Positions 35,643-45,756 of a stretch of DNA of 64,000 bases are shown piece after piece. This DNA is from Saprospiraceae bacterium (GTDB lineage Bacteria > Bacteroidota > Bacteroidia > Chitinophagales > Saprospiraceae), in the NCBI GenBank assembly GCA_016714985.1, contig JADKBS010000018.1:102241-166240 (forward strand), in the 5' to 3' direction. How positions within the stretch are numbered: position 1 is the stretch's first letter; the number at the start of each line of letters is the position of its first letter. Under the pieces are notes generated by a model. That model saw nothing but the letters and a program-made list of their open reading frames with translations, was not told where the DNA came from and ran no database searches. Made by a program: the position numbers and the translations under genes.

Positions 35643-35776
35643 TGAAAAACGCCTCGAACCTCATCGAGGAAGTGAGGGGAGTCGTCCATGAATGGAGCCG
35701 ATACGCTACCGATTGTGGCGTTGGGCGCAATTCCAAAAGCGAAATAAAAAAGGCCATAGCGGTTTCGGATTTGTGA
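35639..35776 (+). pseudogene. hipA remnant
   Basis: 45 codons overlapping the hipB-like stop by 4 bases, the spacing of an intact hipBA pair. The sequence NLIEEVRGVVHEWSRYATDCG and its Lys/Ile-rich end resemble the C-terminal helix of HipA kinases (motif EV..VV..W..yA...GV). All kinase motifs are absent. The simplest reading is an internal deletion joining the start of hipA to its last 40 codons. Confidence 0.6.
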
Positions 35777-35917
35777 TTTCGACTACACATCAATGCAACC
35801 CGCTTTCCTTTGGTCAAATTCCAAGCAAGCCATAAAAGCAGCGCCCCCAACCTCGTCAAAGGCCGGGGGCGCTCACCCTGGAAATCAAATTTCTAATTTC
35901 CTAATTTCTCAACTACA

Positions 35918-37795
35918 TCAATACCCCGGATTCTGCACCAGCTTGCTGTTCCGGTTCACCTCGTCGCGGCTGATTGGACGATAGTACATCTTGTCGTTCC
36001 ATGTACGGGTCTCGTTGTCGTTGTTGTCATACACGGTATAAGTATAGTCGTACTTCGACTTGTCGTGACGGTACGGCACGTGCGGCGATTGGCCAGCCTT
36101 CAAGGTCGCTGTCACGTTGATGGCTTGAATGATGCGGCCCAGTTGGTCGCCAATCATCCAGCGGCGGCCATCGTGGTAGCGGTGCTCCTCATAGGCAAGC
36201 TCTACCCGGCGCTCGTTGCGGATGCGGTCACGGAGGGCATCGCCCGAATCGTTGATGGCAGGCATACCGGCCCGGAAGCGGATTTTGTTGACCCACTCAC
36301 GAGCCTTGTCATCTTCGCCCAATGCTTGGGAAGCCTCTGCATAAATCAGCGCCATCTCCGTGTAACGGATGAAGGGCCAAGGAATCACCTGGGCATTGGA
36401 CTGGTTGTCCGGCAGTGCAGGGTCTGCGTCAATGAACTTACGGGTGTAGTAGTGGGTACGGGTGCCGTTCCAGTCTTCGATGGAAGATTTGCGGGTATCA
36501 ATACCGTTGATAAGGTTACCTGCACCATCGTCGTAGTAGCCCGTCTGGATTTGGTTGACGGGATCCAGTGCCGCTACGTCGCTTGGACGGGGCTTCCAAG
36601 GTGCGCCATCGTAAAGCACAGTTGCGTAGAAACGTGGGTCACGGCCAGCGTAAGGGTCAGCTTTGTGCGTTGGGTTGTTCCAGTCGAACTTCGAGCCGTC
36701 CATCATTTCGTAGTCGTCCACGAGTTGTTGGATGGGCGTGTTGCCTGCCCAATTGTGGTAGCCGTTCGGACCGTTGTTGATGCCGTAGTGAATACCGCCC
36801 AATGGCCAGTTGTCTTCTTGGGTGAACTGTGGCGTATGGGTGCGTTGGAAAATAAGTTCCGTGGCAGCGCCCGGATCGCCTACTTTACTCCTGCCGCCCA
36901 TGGCGATGGAGTTGTAGTTGCTCTGTCCTTCTTCGGGAGAAACTGGACCAGCTAGGTCAAGTTTGTAACCAGTGCCAGCGTCGAGAACAGCTTTAGCAGC
37001 ATCTTGGGCAGCCCTCCAACGGGCGGCACGGTCGCCACCAGTGTAAGCTACCAGTGCAATGTCGCCGTAGCCACTGAGCGTAGCTGATTTTGACTGGGCA
37101 GTAGCTGCGTCGTGCAGGTCGCTGGCTGCGTAAACCAACTGGCGGGCCTTGAGCGCCATGGCGCTTAATTTGGAAGCACGGCCTGCTGTTTCGGCCTTGC
37201 CATCCAGCAATGTGGCAGCTTGGTCGAGGTCGGCTACGATGAAGTTCACACACTCCTCGTAAGTGTTGCGGGCAACAGTATAGTCCTCATTGAGGCCATA
37301 AGGGCGGGCAATGAGTGGCACGCCACCGTAGTAGCGCACGAGTTGGTGATAATAGTAGGCACGTAGGTAGTAAGCCTCGCCCAAGAGCCTATCACGGAGT
37401 TCGGTATCGGTGAAAGTTGCTTTTGGCAGGTTCTCGATGGCAATGTTCGCTTGGCGGATGGCAAGGTACATGGTGCCCCACTCATAAGTCGAGCTTTTCC
37501 ATGCGAGGCCACCAGGGCTTTCAGCACCTTCGGTGAAGGTGTTGATATTGCGGCCTGCGTGGGTGAACATGGCCTCGTCGGTGTAGGCAGCCAAGGCTTG
37601 CTCCTCGAAGCCACCATAACCAAGGAAGGAATAAACGTTGAAAACAAAGGCCTCCGACAATGGGCCATCTGCCCAAGTGGCATCGCTGGAAATCCTGTCC
37701 AGCGGCTTTGTATTCAAGAAATCATCGTTGCACGACATCGGTAGCAGGGCTACCGCGCCGAAGGCGATTAAATGGAATAATTTGAATTTTTTCAT
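35918..37795 (-). CDS. susD: SusD/RagB-family outer membrane lipoprotein
   Basis: About 625 residues from the ATG at 37795; a 34-residue 5' extension lacks a signal and covers the SusC stop region. Lipoprotein signal with lipobox in ALLPMSCNDDF; SusD motifs FLNTKPLDRISSDATW near the N-terminus, helical TPR-like middle (AYYLRAYYYHQLVRYYGGVP), and the C-terminal RNERRVELAYEEHRYHDGRRW typical of SusD. It binds glycans on the surface and caps the SusC transporter whose gene lies 14 bases upstream. Substrate unknown; the linked fucosidase hints at fucosylated glycans. Confidence 0.95.
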   Translation of the reverse strand: MKKFKLFHLIAFGAVALLPMSCNDDFLNTKPLDRISSDATWADGPLSEAFVFNVYSFLGYGGFEEQALAAYTDEAMFTHAGRNINTFTEGAESPGGLAWKSSTYEWGTMYLAIRQANIAIENLPKATFTDTELRDRLLGEAYYLRAYYYHQLVRYYGGVPLIARPYGLNEDYTVARNTYEECVNFIVADLDQAATLLDGKAETAGRASKLSAMALKARQLVYAASDLHDAATAQSKSATLSGYGDIALVAYTGGDRAARWRAAQDAAKAVLDAGTGYKLDLAGPVSPEEGQSNYNSIAMGGRSKVGDPGAATELIFQRTHTPQFTQEDNWPLGGIHYGINNGPNGYHNWAGNTPIQQLVDDYEMMDGSKFDWNNPTHKADPYAGRDPRFYATVLYDGAPWKPRPSDVAALDPVNQIQTGYYDDGAGNLINGIDTRKSSIEDWNGTRTHYYTRKFIDADPALPDNQSNAQVIPWPFIRYTEMALIYAEASQALGEDDKAREWVNKIRFRAGMPAINDSGDALRDRIRNERRVELAYEEHRYHDGRRWMIGDQLGRIIQAINVTATLKAGQSPHVPYRHDKSKYDYTYTVYDNNDNETRTWNDKMYYRPISRDEVNRNSKLVQNPGY

Positions 37796-37808
37796 GACAA
37801 TTTTTTGA

Positions 37809-40800
37809 TTAGAATGATAGACTTGCTCCAAAATTAAGTACCCGTGATTGTGGGTAGTACGTACCTGCCGAATTTTCGGATTCTGGGTCAAACACATTGA
37901 ATTTGTCCAAGGTGAACAAGTTCAGTGCGTTGAAATAAACCCTCAAATCCCTGACCCTCACTTTGTCTGTCAACCCTTTGCCAAAGGTATAACCAATTTC
38001 AATGTTTTTCAAACGGATATAATCCTTGTTAAACAAGAAATAGTCATTGTTGCCATAAGGGCCACCAGTGTAGTAGGTGTCGCCACGGCTGGCAAGGCGT
38101 GGGTGGTCCCCACTTGGCTTGTCAATGCTCCACCGGTTGTCGTGGTTGTACTTCAGGTAGTTTCCAATGTCGCCAGACTCTGTCTGTACCCTGAACAAAG
38201 CACCAACCGCACCCTGCAACAACATAGAGAAATCAAAGTTTTTGAAATTGGCCGTAAATGTGCCGCCAAAGAAAAATCTTGGCGTGGCGTTCTTGTCCAA
38301 ACGAACTTGGTCATCCGCATTGATTTTGCCATCACCGTTGTAGTCCTTGAACTTCATGTCGCCAGGTTTGAGTGTGCCACTCGCTCCGATGACCTCCGAG
38401 TAGTCAATTGTATTGGCTTCGATTTCCGCTTGGTCTCTGAACGCACCATCAGACTCGTAAACAAGGAAGGCATTGATGGGCTTGCCTTCTTGCTTCTGGT
38501 ACTCAGGAATACCGGGCACTTCGTCCATGAACACGACCTTGTTTTTAGCATAACCGCCATTGATGCCTGCGCTCCAACGGAAGTCCGATGTGGCCCTGCT
38601 ATTGTAAACCAAGTTGTACTCGAAGCCAGAGTTGTCCACTTCGCCCCTGTTAACCGGTGGCAACAACGAACTGATACCAGAAGAAGCAGGGGTAGAACCC
38701 GTTTCTTGGATCAAGATTTGGTCACGCCTGTTTTTGAAGTATTCCAAGGTAAAGTCCAACTTGCCGAACAGGTTACCGTCAACGCCCAAATTGATGTTCC
38801 TTGCACGCTCCCAAGTAAAATCCTGGTTCGCCAATCCCGTTTCAAACAGGGTGGTCACTACTTGGTTGTTGATAGGATACTGGCCGGGGTTGTAAGTGGA
38901 CAAGAAGGCGTATTCCTGCAAACGGCCATTGTAGAACACTTGGTCGTTGCCCATCTCGCCGTAGGAAGCACGCAGTTTCAGGTAGTCCAAGCCATTGACG
39001 TTGAACCAGTCCTCTTCCGTGATGTTCCAGCCCAGCAAAAGGCCAGGGAAGAAACCGTAGCGCTGGCTCTCTGGGAAAATATAAGAACCATCACGACGCC
39101 AGATGAACTCGGCGAGGTATTTCTCCTTGTAGTTGTACTGTACCCGGCCATAGTAGCCCAAGCGGGCGCGTTCATAGGCGCCACCACCAGTTTCTTGGCC
39201 AACTGTACCGCCTGCGAAAATCTGGTCAATCGCAGGAGAGATAAAATTGCGGCGGAAAGCAGCGAAGCCCGAGCCTGTGAACTCTTCCCTTGTCACACCT
39301 GTCATGAGGCTGAAGTTGTTGTCAGCACCCAAACTAAAGTCATAGCTAAGGATAGCGGTCAGGTTGGTGTTTAATACCTGGCCATAAGACTCACGAAGCC
39401 TTGGGTCAGTGAAGTTGGACCTAACGGCTGGATCCAACAATGGCGTCTTGCCATCAGCCTCGTAGGACTGCTTGTCCCAATAGTAAAGCATCCATGGCGT
39501 TTGCCAAGTCTTTGTCGTTCCGGAAGTCTTGTCCACAGCACCTGAAAGGTTGAGCTTCAAGCCTTTGACCCAAGGGTTGCTGATATCAACGCCACCGTTC
39601 AGTTGAACATAATCCACAGGATTGTCAACATAACCTGTTGCATTGGTCGTGATGACATAAGGGTTCTGGCCGTTCTCGATGTCCGGGCCGGGCTTGCCAT
39701 TGGGCCAAACTGCTGGGTCGGTAGGGCGACCACGCATCAACATCCTGAAGATGGACCCTGCGCTCTCGGTAGGGTAGTTGCGGTCTTCCCTGCGAATCAT
39801 GGCGCCGACATTTGCCTTGATATAATCATTGACTTTCGCATCAAGGTTCGTGCGGAAATTGTACTGCTTGTAGTTGGTAGCAGAGTTCTCGTAAATAGCA
39901 TCTTGGAAAACATAACCCAATGAAGTGAAATAGGTCAGGTTTTCGGAGCCACCCGTCATTTCCAAGTTGTGGCGTTTCTGTGGCGCCCAAGGACGGAATA
40001 CATCGCCGAACCAATCCGTATTCGGGTGCCCCCAAGGGTCGGAACCATCCGCATATTTCTTCACTTGATCAGGGCTGAACACGCTGTTCACGGTAGCGCC
40101 GCTGCTCGGTGATACAAAAGAGCCGGAAGCGTTCAGCGCCTGCCATCCTGCCGCCCATTCCTCTTGTGGCAATGAGTAAAGTGCCAATTCATTCCTGATA
40201 TTGGCGTACTCCACGGCGTCAGACATCTCAGGGACGACTGTTGGCTGGGCGAAGCCTTGGTTGAAGCTGTAGCCAATGACCGGCTTGCCCGACTTGCCCC
40301 GCTTGGTGGTCACGATGATGGCACCGTTGGCCGCACGGGAGCCGTATATGGCTGCCGAGGCATCCTTCAGCACCGAGATGGACTCGATGTCCTGCGGGTT
40401 CAAGCGGCCAAAGCCACCGTCCCTGTCGGGGATGCCGTCAATGACGATGAGCGGGCTGCTGTTGCCCAAGGTGTTGGTGCCCCGGATAGAGACCCTTGCA
40501 CCATCCTGGCCCGGCTCGCCGCTGGTCTGTATGACCACGAGGCCCGGCAGTCGGCCTGCCAGCGAGTTGGTCATATCCACCGCCGGGGAGCGTACCACCT
40601 CCTTGCCTTTCAGCGAGGCGACTGCACCTGTCACGGTGACTTTCTTTTGTTGGCCGTAGGCCACCACGACGACCTCGCTCAGGTCGGCACCCTCTACCAA
40701 GACAATATTGATGGCCGTGCTGGCATCAACCGCTATCTCTTGAGAAGAAAAGCCGGTGAACGAAAAGACGAGGACATCGCCTTTTTTCGCCGTGATTTCA

Positions 40801-40979
40801 TAGCTACCGTCAACGTCGGTGACGGTGCCATTGGTCGTGTTCTTGACGAGCACCGTCGCCCCGATGAGGGGCTCCGATTTCTCGTCTGTCACCACGCCCC
40901 TGATGTTCATTTGACCCAACGCATCTAGTGAGAGGAAGATGCCGAACAGGGCCATGCATAAGGTTGAGAATCTGGTCAT
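37809..40979 (-). CDS. susC: SusC/RagA-family TonB-dependent transporter
   Basis: 1056 residues. Signal peptide, then a carboxypeptidase-like regulatory domain (NIRGVVTDEKSEPLIGATVL), a TonB-box region with the typical DLSEVVVVAYGQQKK, plug domain (VSIRGTNTLGNSSPLIVIDG, IYGSRAANGAIIVTTKRGK) and a 22-strand barrel ending in FGASLSF, the usual aromatic C-terminal residue. It is the outer-membrane channel of the Sus-like system with the SusD gene next to it. A long leader of about 270 bases with a symmetric promoter element precedes it. Specific substrate not deducible. Confidence 0.95.
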   Translation of the reverse strand: MTRFSTLCMALFGIFLSLDALGQMNIRGVVTDEKSEPLIGATVLVKNTTNGTVTDVDGSYEITAKKGDVLVFSFTGFSSQEIAVDASTAINIVLVEGADLSEVVVVAYGQQKKVTVTGAVASLKGKEVVRSPAVDMTNSLAGRLPGLVVIQTSGEPGQDGARVSIRGTNTLGNSSPLIVIDGIPDRDGGFGRLNPQDIESISVLKDASAAIYGSRAANGAIIVTTKRGKSGKPVIGYSFNQGFAQPTVVPEMSDAVEYANIRNELALYSLPQEEWAAGWQALNASGSFVSPSSGATVNSVFSPDQVKKYADGSDPWGHPNTDWFGDVFRPWAPQKRHNLEMTGGSENLTYFTSLGYVFQDAIYENSATNYKQYNFRTNLDAKVNDYIKANVGAMIRREDRNYPTESAGSIFRMLMRGRPTDPAVWPNGKPGPDIENGQNPYVITTNATGYVDNPVDYVQLNGGVDISNPWVKGLKLNLSGAVDKTSGTTKTWQTPWMLYYWDKQSYEADGKTPLLDPAVRSNFTDPRLRESYGQVLNTNLTAILSYDFSLGADNNFSLMTGVTREEFTGSGFAAFRRNFISPAIDQIFAGGTVGQETGGGAYERARLGYYGRVQYNYKEKYLAEFIWRRDGSYIFPESQRYGFFPGLLLGWNITEEDWFNVNGLDYLKLRASYGEMGNDQVFYNGRLQEYAFLSTYNPGQYPINNQVVTTLFETGLANQDFTWERARNINLGVDGNLFGKLDFTLEYFKNRRDQILIQETGSTPASSGISSLLPPVNRGEVDNSGFEYNLVYNSRATSDFRWSAGINGGYAKNKVVFMDEVPGIPEYQKQEGKPINAFLVYESDGAFRDQAEIEANTIDYSEVIGASGTLKPGDMKFKDYNGDGKINADDQVRLDKNATPRFFFGGTFTANFKNFDFSMLLQGAVGALFRVQTESGDIGNYLKYNHDNRWSIDKPSGDHPRLASRGDTYYTGGPYGNNDYFLFNKDYIRLKNIEIGYTFGKGLTDKVRVRDLRVYFNALNLFTLDKFNVFDPESENSAGTYYPQSRVLNFGASLSF

Positions 40980-41245
40980 AGTACAAGTGGTTTACCAAAA
41001 GTTTTGTAATGAAAAATGTATTTGACGCCTTTTGAATGGATATGTCGAGACTTAGAAGAATGGGATGTAGATGGTAGGAGCGCAAAATAAAACATTGTTG
41101 TCTTGCGGTTTAAAGATAGAAATTTTGTTGCTGAAGGCGTATGGGCTAACAATCGAATCGGGCGGTAAAGAAAAAACAAGTTTTGGAATTTGAGAAGTGT
41201 TTTTTGAACATTTTTTTTTGGTGCTGAAAAATTAGTGGCTGAATT

Positions 41246-41271
41246 GGCAAAGGTCAATTGATACCTTTGCC
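41246..41271. promoter_or_regulatory. Symmetric divergent promoter element (susC / PAP2 gene)
   Basis: A palindrome with 9-base arms (GGCAAAGGT at 41246-41254 and ACCTTTGCC at 41263-41271) carries a TACCTTTG -7 box for the + strand (41262-41269) and a GACCTTTG box for the - strand. It could drive both the PAP2-like gene and susC, or be a two-fold operator. No clear -33 boxes at the usual spacing. Confidence 0.4.
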
Positions 41272-41368
41272 CAAAACAAGCGCGCATGAAAATATGGTTT
41301 AAGTGTGGCCTTTCGGTGCTGGATAATTTTAAAAGGGTTGGTCAGCAGTTGAGGCGATGTCTGCGAGT

Positions 41369-41437
41369 GACCAGTTGTTTTCAAACATCTTTACCGAAGT
41401 TCATAACTTTCGGAAAGGTGTTTGAAAACAACTGGTC
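41369..41437. repeat. Long hairpin in the leader of the PAP2-like gene
   Basis: 24-base arms (41369-41392, 41414-41437) with a single mismatch that can wobble-pair, and an inner loop that itself folds (CCGA/TCGG and AGTT/AACT). The frame is open through it from 41286, but that sequence does not look like protein, so I place it in the 5' leader. Between 40980 and 41540 there is no other gene. Confidence 0.65.
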
Positions 41438-41540
41438 ATTGCTGAATTTCCTGTACATCATCGGGGGAATGCACCTGCAAATGGCCTTTCAGGGCTTGCA
41501 AATTAGCAAACATAAGGCGGCCTTTTGTAGGTACACCCCT

Positions 41541-42877
41541 TTGTGGCGTCACCGCTACGGCATCCCAATGGCTAGCGCCCTGCTTTTGGCTGGTTGCGCC
41601 AAGGAGCCGAAGCCCCCCATCCCCGACCCCGAAATAACTACCCGATGGGCCGAAATCACCTTGTACATCACCAAGACTACCCCCGCCAACTCCCCAACCT
41701 ACGCCGCCCGCTGCCTCGGCTATATCGGTCTCACGATGTATGAAAGCATCGTGGCGGGCTACCCTGGTTACAATTCACTGGCAGGGCAACTCAATGGCTT
41801 GCCCCAACTATTGCAACCCGAAGTGGGTCAAACCTACGACTGGCGGCTTGCGCTGAACGCCGGGCAAGCAGCTATTTTGCGGAGCATCTACAATCAAACC
41901 AACGACGAGAACAAGGTGAAAATTGACTCGTTGGAGCGATTTATTTTGAAAATATTGCTGCGCAACAAACAGACAAGGCCGTTTCGGACAGGTCGGTAGC
42001 TTACGGAAGGGCCGTTGCGGAGCAAATCTTTCAATGGTCGGAAACGGACGGTGGGCATCGGGGCTATTTGAAGAATTTCGACAAGACCTACGTGCAGCCC
42101 GAAGGCCCCGGCAAGTGGACGCCCGCCCTGTTCTCCCAGTCGTTCAGCCACCACCCATTGCACCCACACTGGGGCAGCAACCGCATGTTCTTGAAGGCGA
42201 ATGCGGAGTTGGAAATTCCAAAAATGATGGAATTCGATACCGTGAAAGGCTCGTCCTACTACCAGCAGATGTTGGTCGTTTATGAGAAAAACAAGTCGCT
42301 GACCCCCGCCGAGAAGCAGACCGCCATCTGGTGGGCCGACGACCCGGACTCGACCTTCACGCCGCCGGGCCATTCGTATTTCCTTGCCTCGCAAGTGATT
42401 TTGGAAAAAAAACCGAGCCTCATCGAGTGCGCCGCCACCTACGCCCACCTCGGCATGGCCCTTTCCGATGCCTATGTGGCTTGTTGGAAATGGAAGTACC
42501 ACTATTTCAGTGAGCGCCCGAACACGTTCATCACGCAATACATTGATAAGCGCTGGGAGTCCTTTTGGCCCGACCCGCCGTTCCCGGCCTTCCCATCTGG
42601 CCATGCCATCCAAGGCGGCGCGGCGGCGGCGGTGCTCACACATTTATATGGGGAAAACTATGCTTTCGACGACCGCTCGCACGAAGGCCGCTGGCCGGAC
42701 GAAATCAGGGAGACAAAGTTCGTGGGGCGCAGTTTCAAGACCTTTTATGAAATGGCCGAGCAATGCGCCAACTCCCGGTTCCTCGGCGGCATCCACACCC
42801 CGCAGGACAACGAGACGGGGCTGCGGGAGGGGCGGAAGATTGCGGGAAACGTGAATGGGTTGAGGTGGAAAAACTAA
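41541..42877 (+). CDS. PAP2/vanadium haloperoxidase-like lipoprotein (one frameshift)
   Basis: About 445 residues after repair. The TTG at 41541 gives MWRHRYGIPMASALLLAGCA, a good lipoprotein signal with lipobox LLAGC; ATG at 41568 is an alternative without a basic n-region. In the body, RCLGYIGLTMYESIVAG opens a helical bundle and the C-terminal half has the PAP2/haloperoxidase motifs: SGHAIQGG within FPSGHA, and SRFLGGIHTPQDNETG with the catalytic His. One T missing from the T4 at 41944-41947 breaks the frame between FI and FENIAAQQTDKAV. Such periplasmic proteins are vanadium haloperoxidases or acid phosphatases. Confidence 0.82.
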
Positions 42878-42887
42878 GCAACAACAT

Positions 42888-42895
42888 TATATTTG
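42888..42895 (+). promoter_or_regulatory. -7 box for the YhcG-like nuclease gene
   Basis: TATATTTG matches TAnnTTTG and ends 31 bases before the ATG at 42927. The nearest TTG upstream is about 26 bases away, somewhat far. Confidence 0.45.
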
Positions 42896-42926
42896 TGCGG
42901 TTAAATTCTTCAAACAACACATAACT

Positions 42927-43976
42927 ATGGAAAAACTGCACCTCACAACAGGCTACAAATCGTTAGTAGAATCCATCAAATCCACCATCCGTTCAGCGCA
43001 GATAAAGGCAGCGCTGACGGTGAACGAGCAGCTCATCAAGCTCTATTGGGACATCGGCAAGCGCATCGTCTCGGAGCAAGAGCGACTGGGCTGGGGGGCG
43101 GCGGTCGTGCAGCATTTGGCTGTTGACTTGAAGCGGGACATGCCGGATGTGGGTGGGTTTGGCAGGACAAATCTTTTTAATATCCGTCAATTTTACCACT
43201 TCTATCAAGATGCCTCTGAAAAAGTCCAACAACTTGTTGGACAAATTCCGTGGGGCCATAACATCTTGATTTTCAGGAAAATAAAAAATATTGCTGCCGC
43301 AGAATTTTACCTGATTCAAACCATCCAAAACAATTGGTCACGCAATATCCTCGACCTGCAAATAGACTCCAAGCTGCACGAGCGCCAAGGCAAAGCCATC
43401 CATAATTTTGATAAAACGCTGCCATTGCCACAGGCCGACCTTGCCGCACAATTGCTGAAAGACCCCTATAATTTCGGCTTTCTGACCATTGACCAAGATG
43501 CGATGGAATTGGACGTGGAGCGGCAATTGGTGCAGCACGTCATCAACCTATTGCTTGAAATGGGCACTGGATTCGCTTTCGTTGCAAGGCAACATCGGTT
43601 CACCGTTGGCGAAAATGACTACCAGGTTGACTTGCTGTTCTACAATTTCAAGCTGCACTGCTTTGTGCTGGTTGACCTGAAAATGAAGCCGTTCCAACCC
43701 GATGATGCGGGCAAAATGAGCTTCTACCTCTCCGCAGCCGATGACCAACTGAGGGGCGAAGGGGATGGCCAATCCATTGGCATTGTGCTTTGCAGGTCGA
43801 AGAACCAAGTCGTGGTGGAGTATGCTCTGCGGGGCATGAACAAGCCCATCGGCGTGTCCGATTACTTGATGACCACCAAGCTGCCAGACAACCTGAAACC
43901 GACCTTCCCTTCCGTGGAAGACATGGAACGGGAACTAAACGAACGCCTTAAAAAAGGGATAAAAACCAAGAAATGA
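42927..43976 (+). CDS. YhcG/DUF1016-family PD-(D/E)XK nuclease
   Basis: 349 residues. N-terminal winged-helix-like segment (LIKLYWDIGKRIVSEQERLG and WGAAVVQHLAVDLKRDMPDV, GFGRTNLFNIRQFY), then the PD-(D/E)XK nuclease core (FAFVARQHRFTVGENDYQVD, FVLVDLKM with Asp and Lys of the D-x-K motif). Family members are often linked to restriction-modification or toxin-like roles and to mobile DNA; here the gene stands alone without a methylase. Function as a nuclease is inferred from the fold. Confidence 0.88.
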   Translation: MEKLHLTTGYKSLVESIKSTIRSAQIKAALTVNEQLIKLYWDIGKRIVSEQERLGWGAAVVQHLAVDLKRDMPDVGGFGRTNLFNIRQFYHFYQDASEKVQQLVGQIPWGHNILIFRKIKNIAAAEFYLIQTIQNNWSRNILDLQIDSKLHERQGKAIHNFDKTLPLPQADLAAQLLKDPYNFGFLTIDQDAMELDVERQLVQHVINLLLEMGTGFAFVARQHRFTVGENDYQVDLLFYNFKLHCFVLVDLKMKPFQPDDAGKMSFYLSAADDQLRGEGDGQSIGIVLCRSKNQVVVEYALRGMNKPIGVSDYLMTTKLPDNLKPTFPSVEDMERELNERLKKGIKTKK

Positions 43977-44019
43977 GCATCTTTAGGCCGCCAAATTTGG
44001 CAGAACTATCCTTTAAGAG

Positions 44020-45756
44020 ATGCTGAACAAACTGATTTTCACCCTTTTCAACCTACTGGTTTTCAGTAGCTTACAAGCCCAAATCCACTTCACCGACGTC
44101 ACTGCCGCCGCTGGCATCAACCACGAGTTTGCGGTCTATGACGGCATGTTCGGTGGCGGGGCTTGCGTGCTGGACCTGAACAACGACGGCTACGAAGACC
44201 TCTACCTCACTGGCGGCATGAACGACGACCAACTGCTGCTCAACCAAAAGGACGGCACGTTCCGAAACATCTTCGAGGGCAGCGGACTGGAGGCCACCAA
44301 AAAATGCGTGACCCAGGGCGTGACCAGCGCCGACGTGAACCGGGACGGCAACGTTGACCTGTTCATCACCACCATCACCACCAAGGGCGAGCGAAAAGCG
44401 ATTCCAAGGGCTGAGAACCTGCTGTTCCTGAATTTGGGCAACGGTAAGTTCAAAAACGCTACCTCGGAATACGGGTTGGATGACCTATACTCCTTCAGCA
44501 CGGGCTGCTCGTTCGGCGATTTTAATGCCGATGGCTGGCCAGATTTATATGTCGGGAATTATTTCCTCGACTATGATGGGCCGCTCACGGAAATCAACGA
44601 CGCCACCATCGTTAATGCCAGTAAAACCGCTGAGGGTTATTTGCTTTTAAATAAAAATGGCAAGGCATTTAAAGACGTATATTCCGATTATGGATTAAAC
44701 CATCGGGGCTTCGGGTTTGGCGGCCTTTTTACGGATTATGACAACGACGGAGACCAGGATTTACTGGTGCTCCACGATTTCGGTTATAAGGCAAGACCCA
44801 ATTATTTGCTCCGCAATAATTTTCCCGATAAATCATTCACTTATGTGGAAAAAGAAGTGGGTTTGGATTTAAGGATAAACGCTATGACCGCCGCCGTGGG
44901 CGATTATGACAATAATGGTTTTATGGACTATTTTGTCACCAATATCAAATTCAATCGCTTCATGGTGAGCGGCGGAAAAGACAAACCATATACCGATAAA
45001 GCAGAGGAGCTCGGCATGGGCTTTTTCACCATCAGTTGGGGTGCCAACTGGGCCGACTTCGACCACGACGGCGACCTCGACCTCTTTGTGGCCAACGGCG
45101 ACCTCAATCCCAATTGCCAGCCCATGGGCGATTTTCTGTTTGAAAACCCCCTTTTCGCCACTTTAGGGGGTGGGGGTAGTGCCGGGGGTGGCAAGTTCAC
45201 GGACATAGCCCGTGCCGCAGGCATCCAAGACTATGGCATTGGCCGTGGCTCGGTCATCTTTGACCTCGAAAACGATGGCGACATGGACGTGCTCATCGTG
45301 AACCAAAAAGCCGTGAAAAACTACCCGATGCCCAGCGTTACCAAGCTCTACCGCAACGACGCCAACCAAGGAAATTGGCTCAAGGTGGCCCTCGACGGCG
45401 TACACGCTGAGAAGCACGGCCTTGGCTCACGGGTGACAGTCGTCGCAGGCGGCCAGCGCATGATGCGGGAAATTGACGGCGGCGGCTCCAGCCATATCTC
45501 GCAGAACTCGACCATCGCCCATTTCGGCCTCGGCACTGCCATGACGGTGGACTCGGTCATCGTCACCTGGTCGGGCGGCAAGCAGCAGGTGCTGGTGGGG
45601 CAAGGGGTGAACCAGTTGCTGGTGATAAAAGAGGAGGGAGAGGCGGTGGTGCAAAGCGACGACGGGCCAAAGTTCAATAGCCGGTGGTTGTTGATTGGGG
45701 TTGCGGCATTGGTATCTTTGGCCGTGTTTTTTAAGAATAGACGGAGAAAGGGCTAG
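44020..45756 (+). CDS. CRTAC1-like FG-GAP/ASPIC-UnbV surface protein with C-terminal TM
   Basis: 578 residues: a signal peptide (LFNLLVFSSLQAQ), five to six FG-GAP calcium loops (DLNNDGYEDLYLTGGM, DVNRDGNVDLFITTI, DYDNDGDQDLLVL), an ASPIC/UnbV domain (GSRVTVVAGGQRMMREIDGG then HFGLGTAMTVDSVIVTW), and a membrane helix WLLIGVAALVSLAVFF followed by basic residues. The C-terminal anchor is unusual for this family, which is mostly secreted or T9SS cargo. An in-frame GC-rich palindrome lies at 45146-45195 and adds GGGGSAGGG. Confidence 0.88.
   Translation: MLNKLIFTLFNLLVFSSLQAQIHFTDVTAAAGINHEFAVYDGMFGGGACVLDLNNDGYEDLYLTGGMNDDQLLLNQKDGTFRNIFEGSGLEATKKCVTQGVTSADVNRDGNVDLFITTITTKGERKAIPRAENLLFLNLGNGKFKNATSEYGLDDLYSFSTGCSFGDFNADGWPDLYVGNYFLDYDGPLTEINDATIVNASKTAEGYLLLNKNGKAFKDVYSDYGLNHRGFGFGGLFTDYDNDGDQDLLVLHDFGYKARPNYLLRNNFPDKSFTYVEKEVGLDLRINAMTAAVGDYDNNGFMDYFVTNIKFNRFMVSGGKDKPYTDKAEELGMGFFTISWGANWADFDHDGDLDLFVANGDLNPNCQPMGDFLFENPLFATLGGGGSAGGGKFTDIARAAGIQDYGIGRGSVIFDLENDGDMDVLIVNQKAVKNYPMPSVTKLYRNDANQGNWLKVALDGVHAEKHGLGSRVTVVAGGQRMMREIDGGGSSHISQNSTIAHFGLGTAMTVDSVIVTWSGGKQQVLVGQGVNQLLVIKEEGEAVVQSDDGPKFNSRWLLIGVAALVSLAVFFKNRRRKG
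45146..45195. repeat. GC-rich mini-palindrome inserted in frame (FG-GAP gene 2)
   Basis: CCCCCTTTT then CTTTAGGGGG then a G-rich tract, translated as part of NPLFATLGGGGSAGGG. It is the second such element placed in frame in an FG-GAP gene; compare 34382-34420. Confidence 0.5.

Noticed and set aside
37848..39374. 508-codon open frame antisense to susC
   Set aside because: It lies entirely inside the strongly supported SusC gene; no domain, no start signal. An effect of codon bias in a long gene.
41286..41540. Extending the PAP2 gene to the ATG at 41286
   Set aside because: The extra sequence covers a long hairpin, is not protein-like and would hide the lipoprotein signal.
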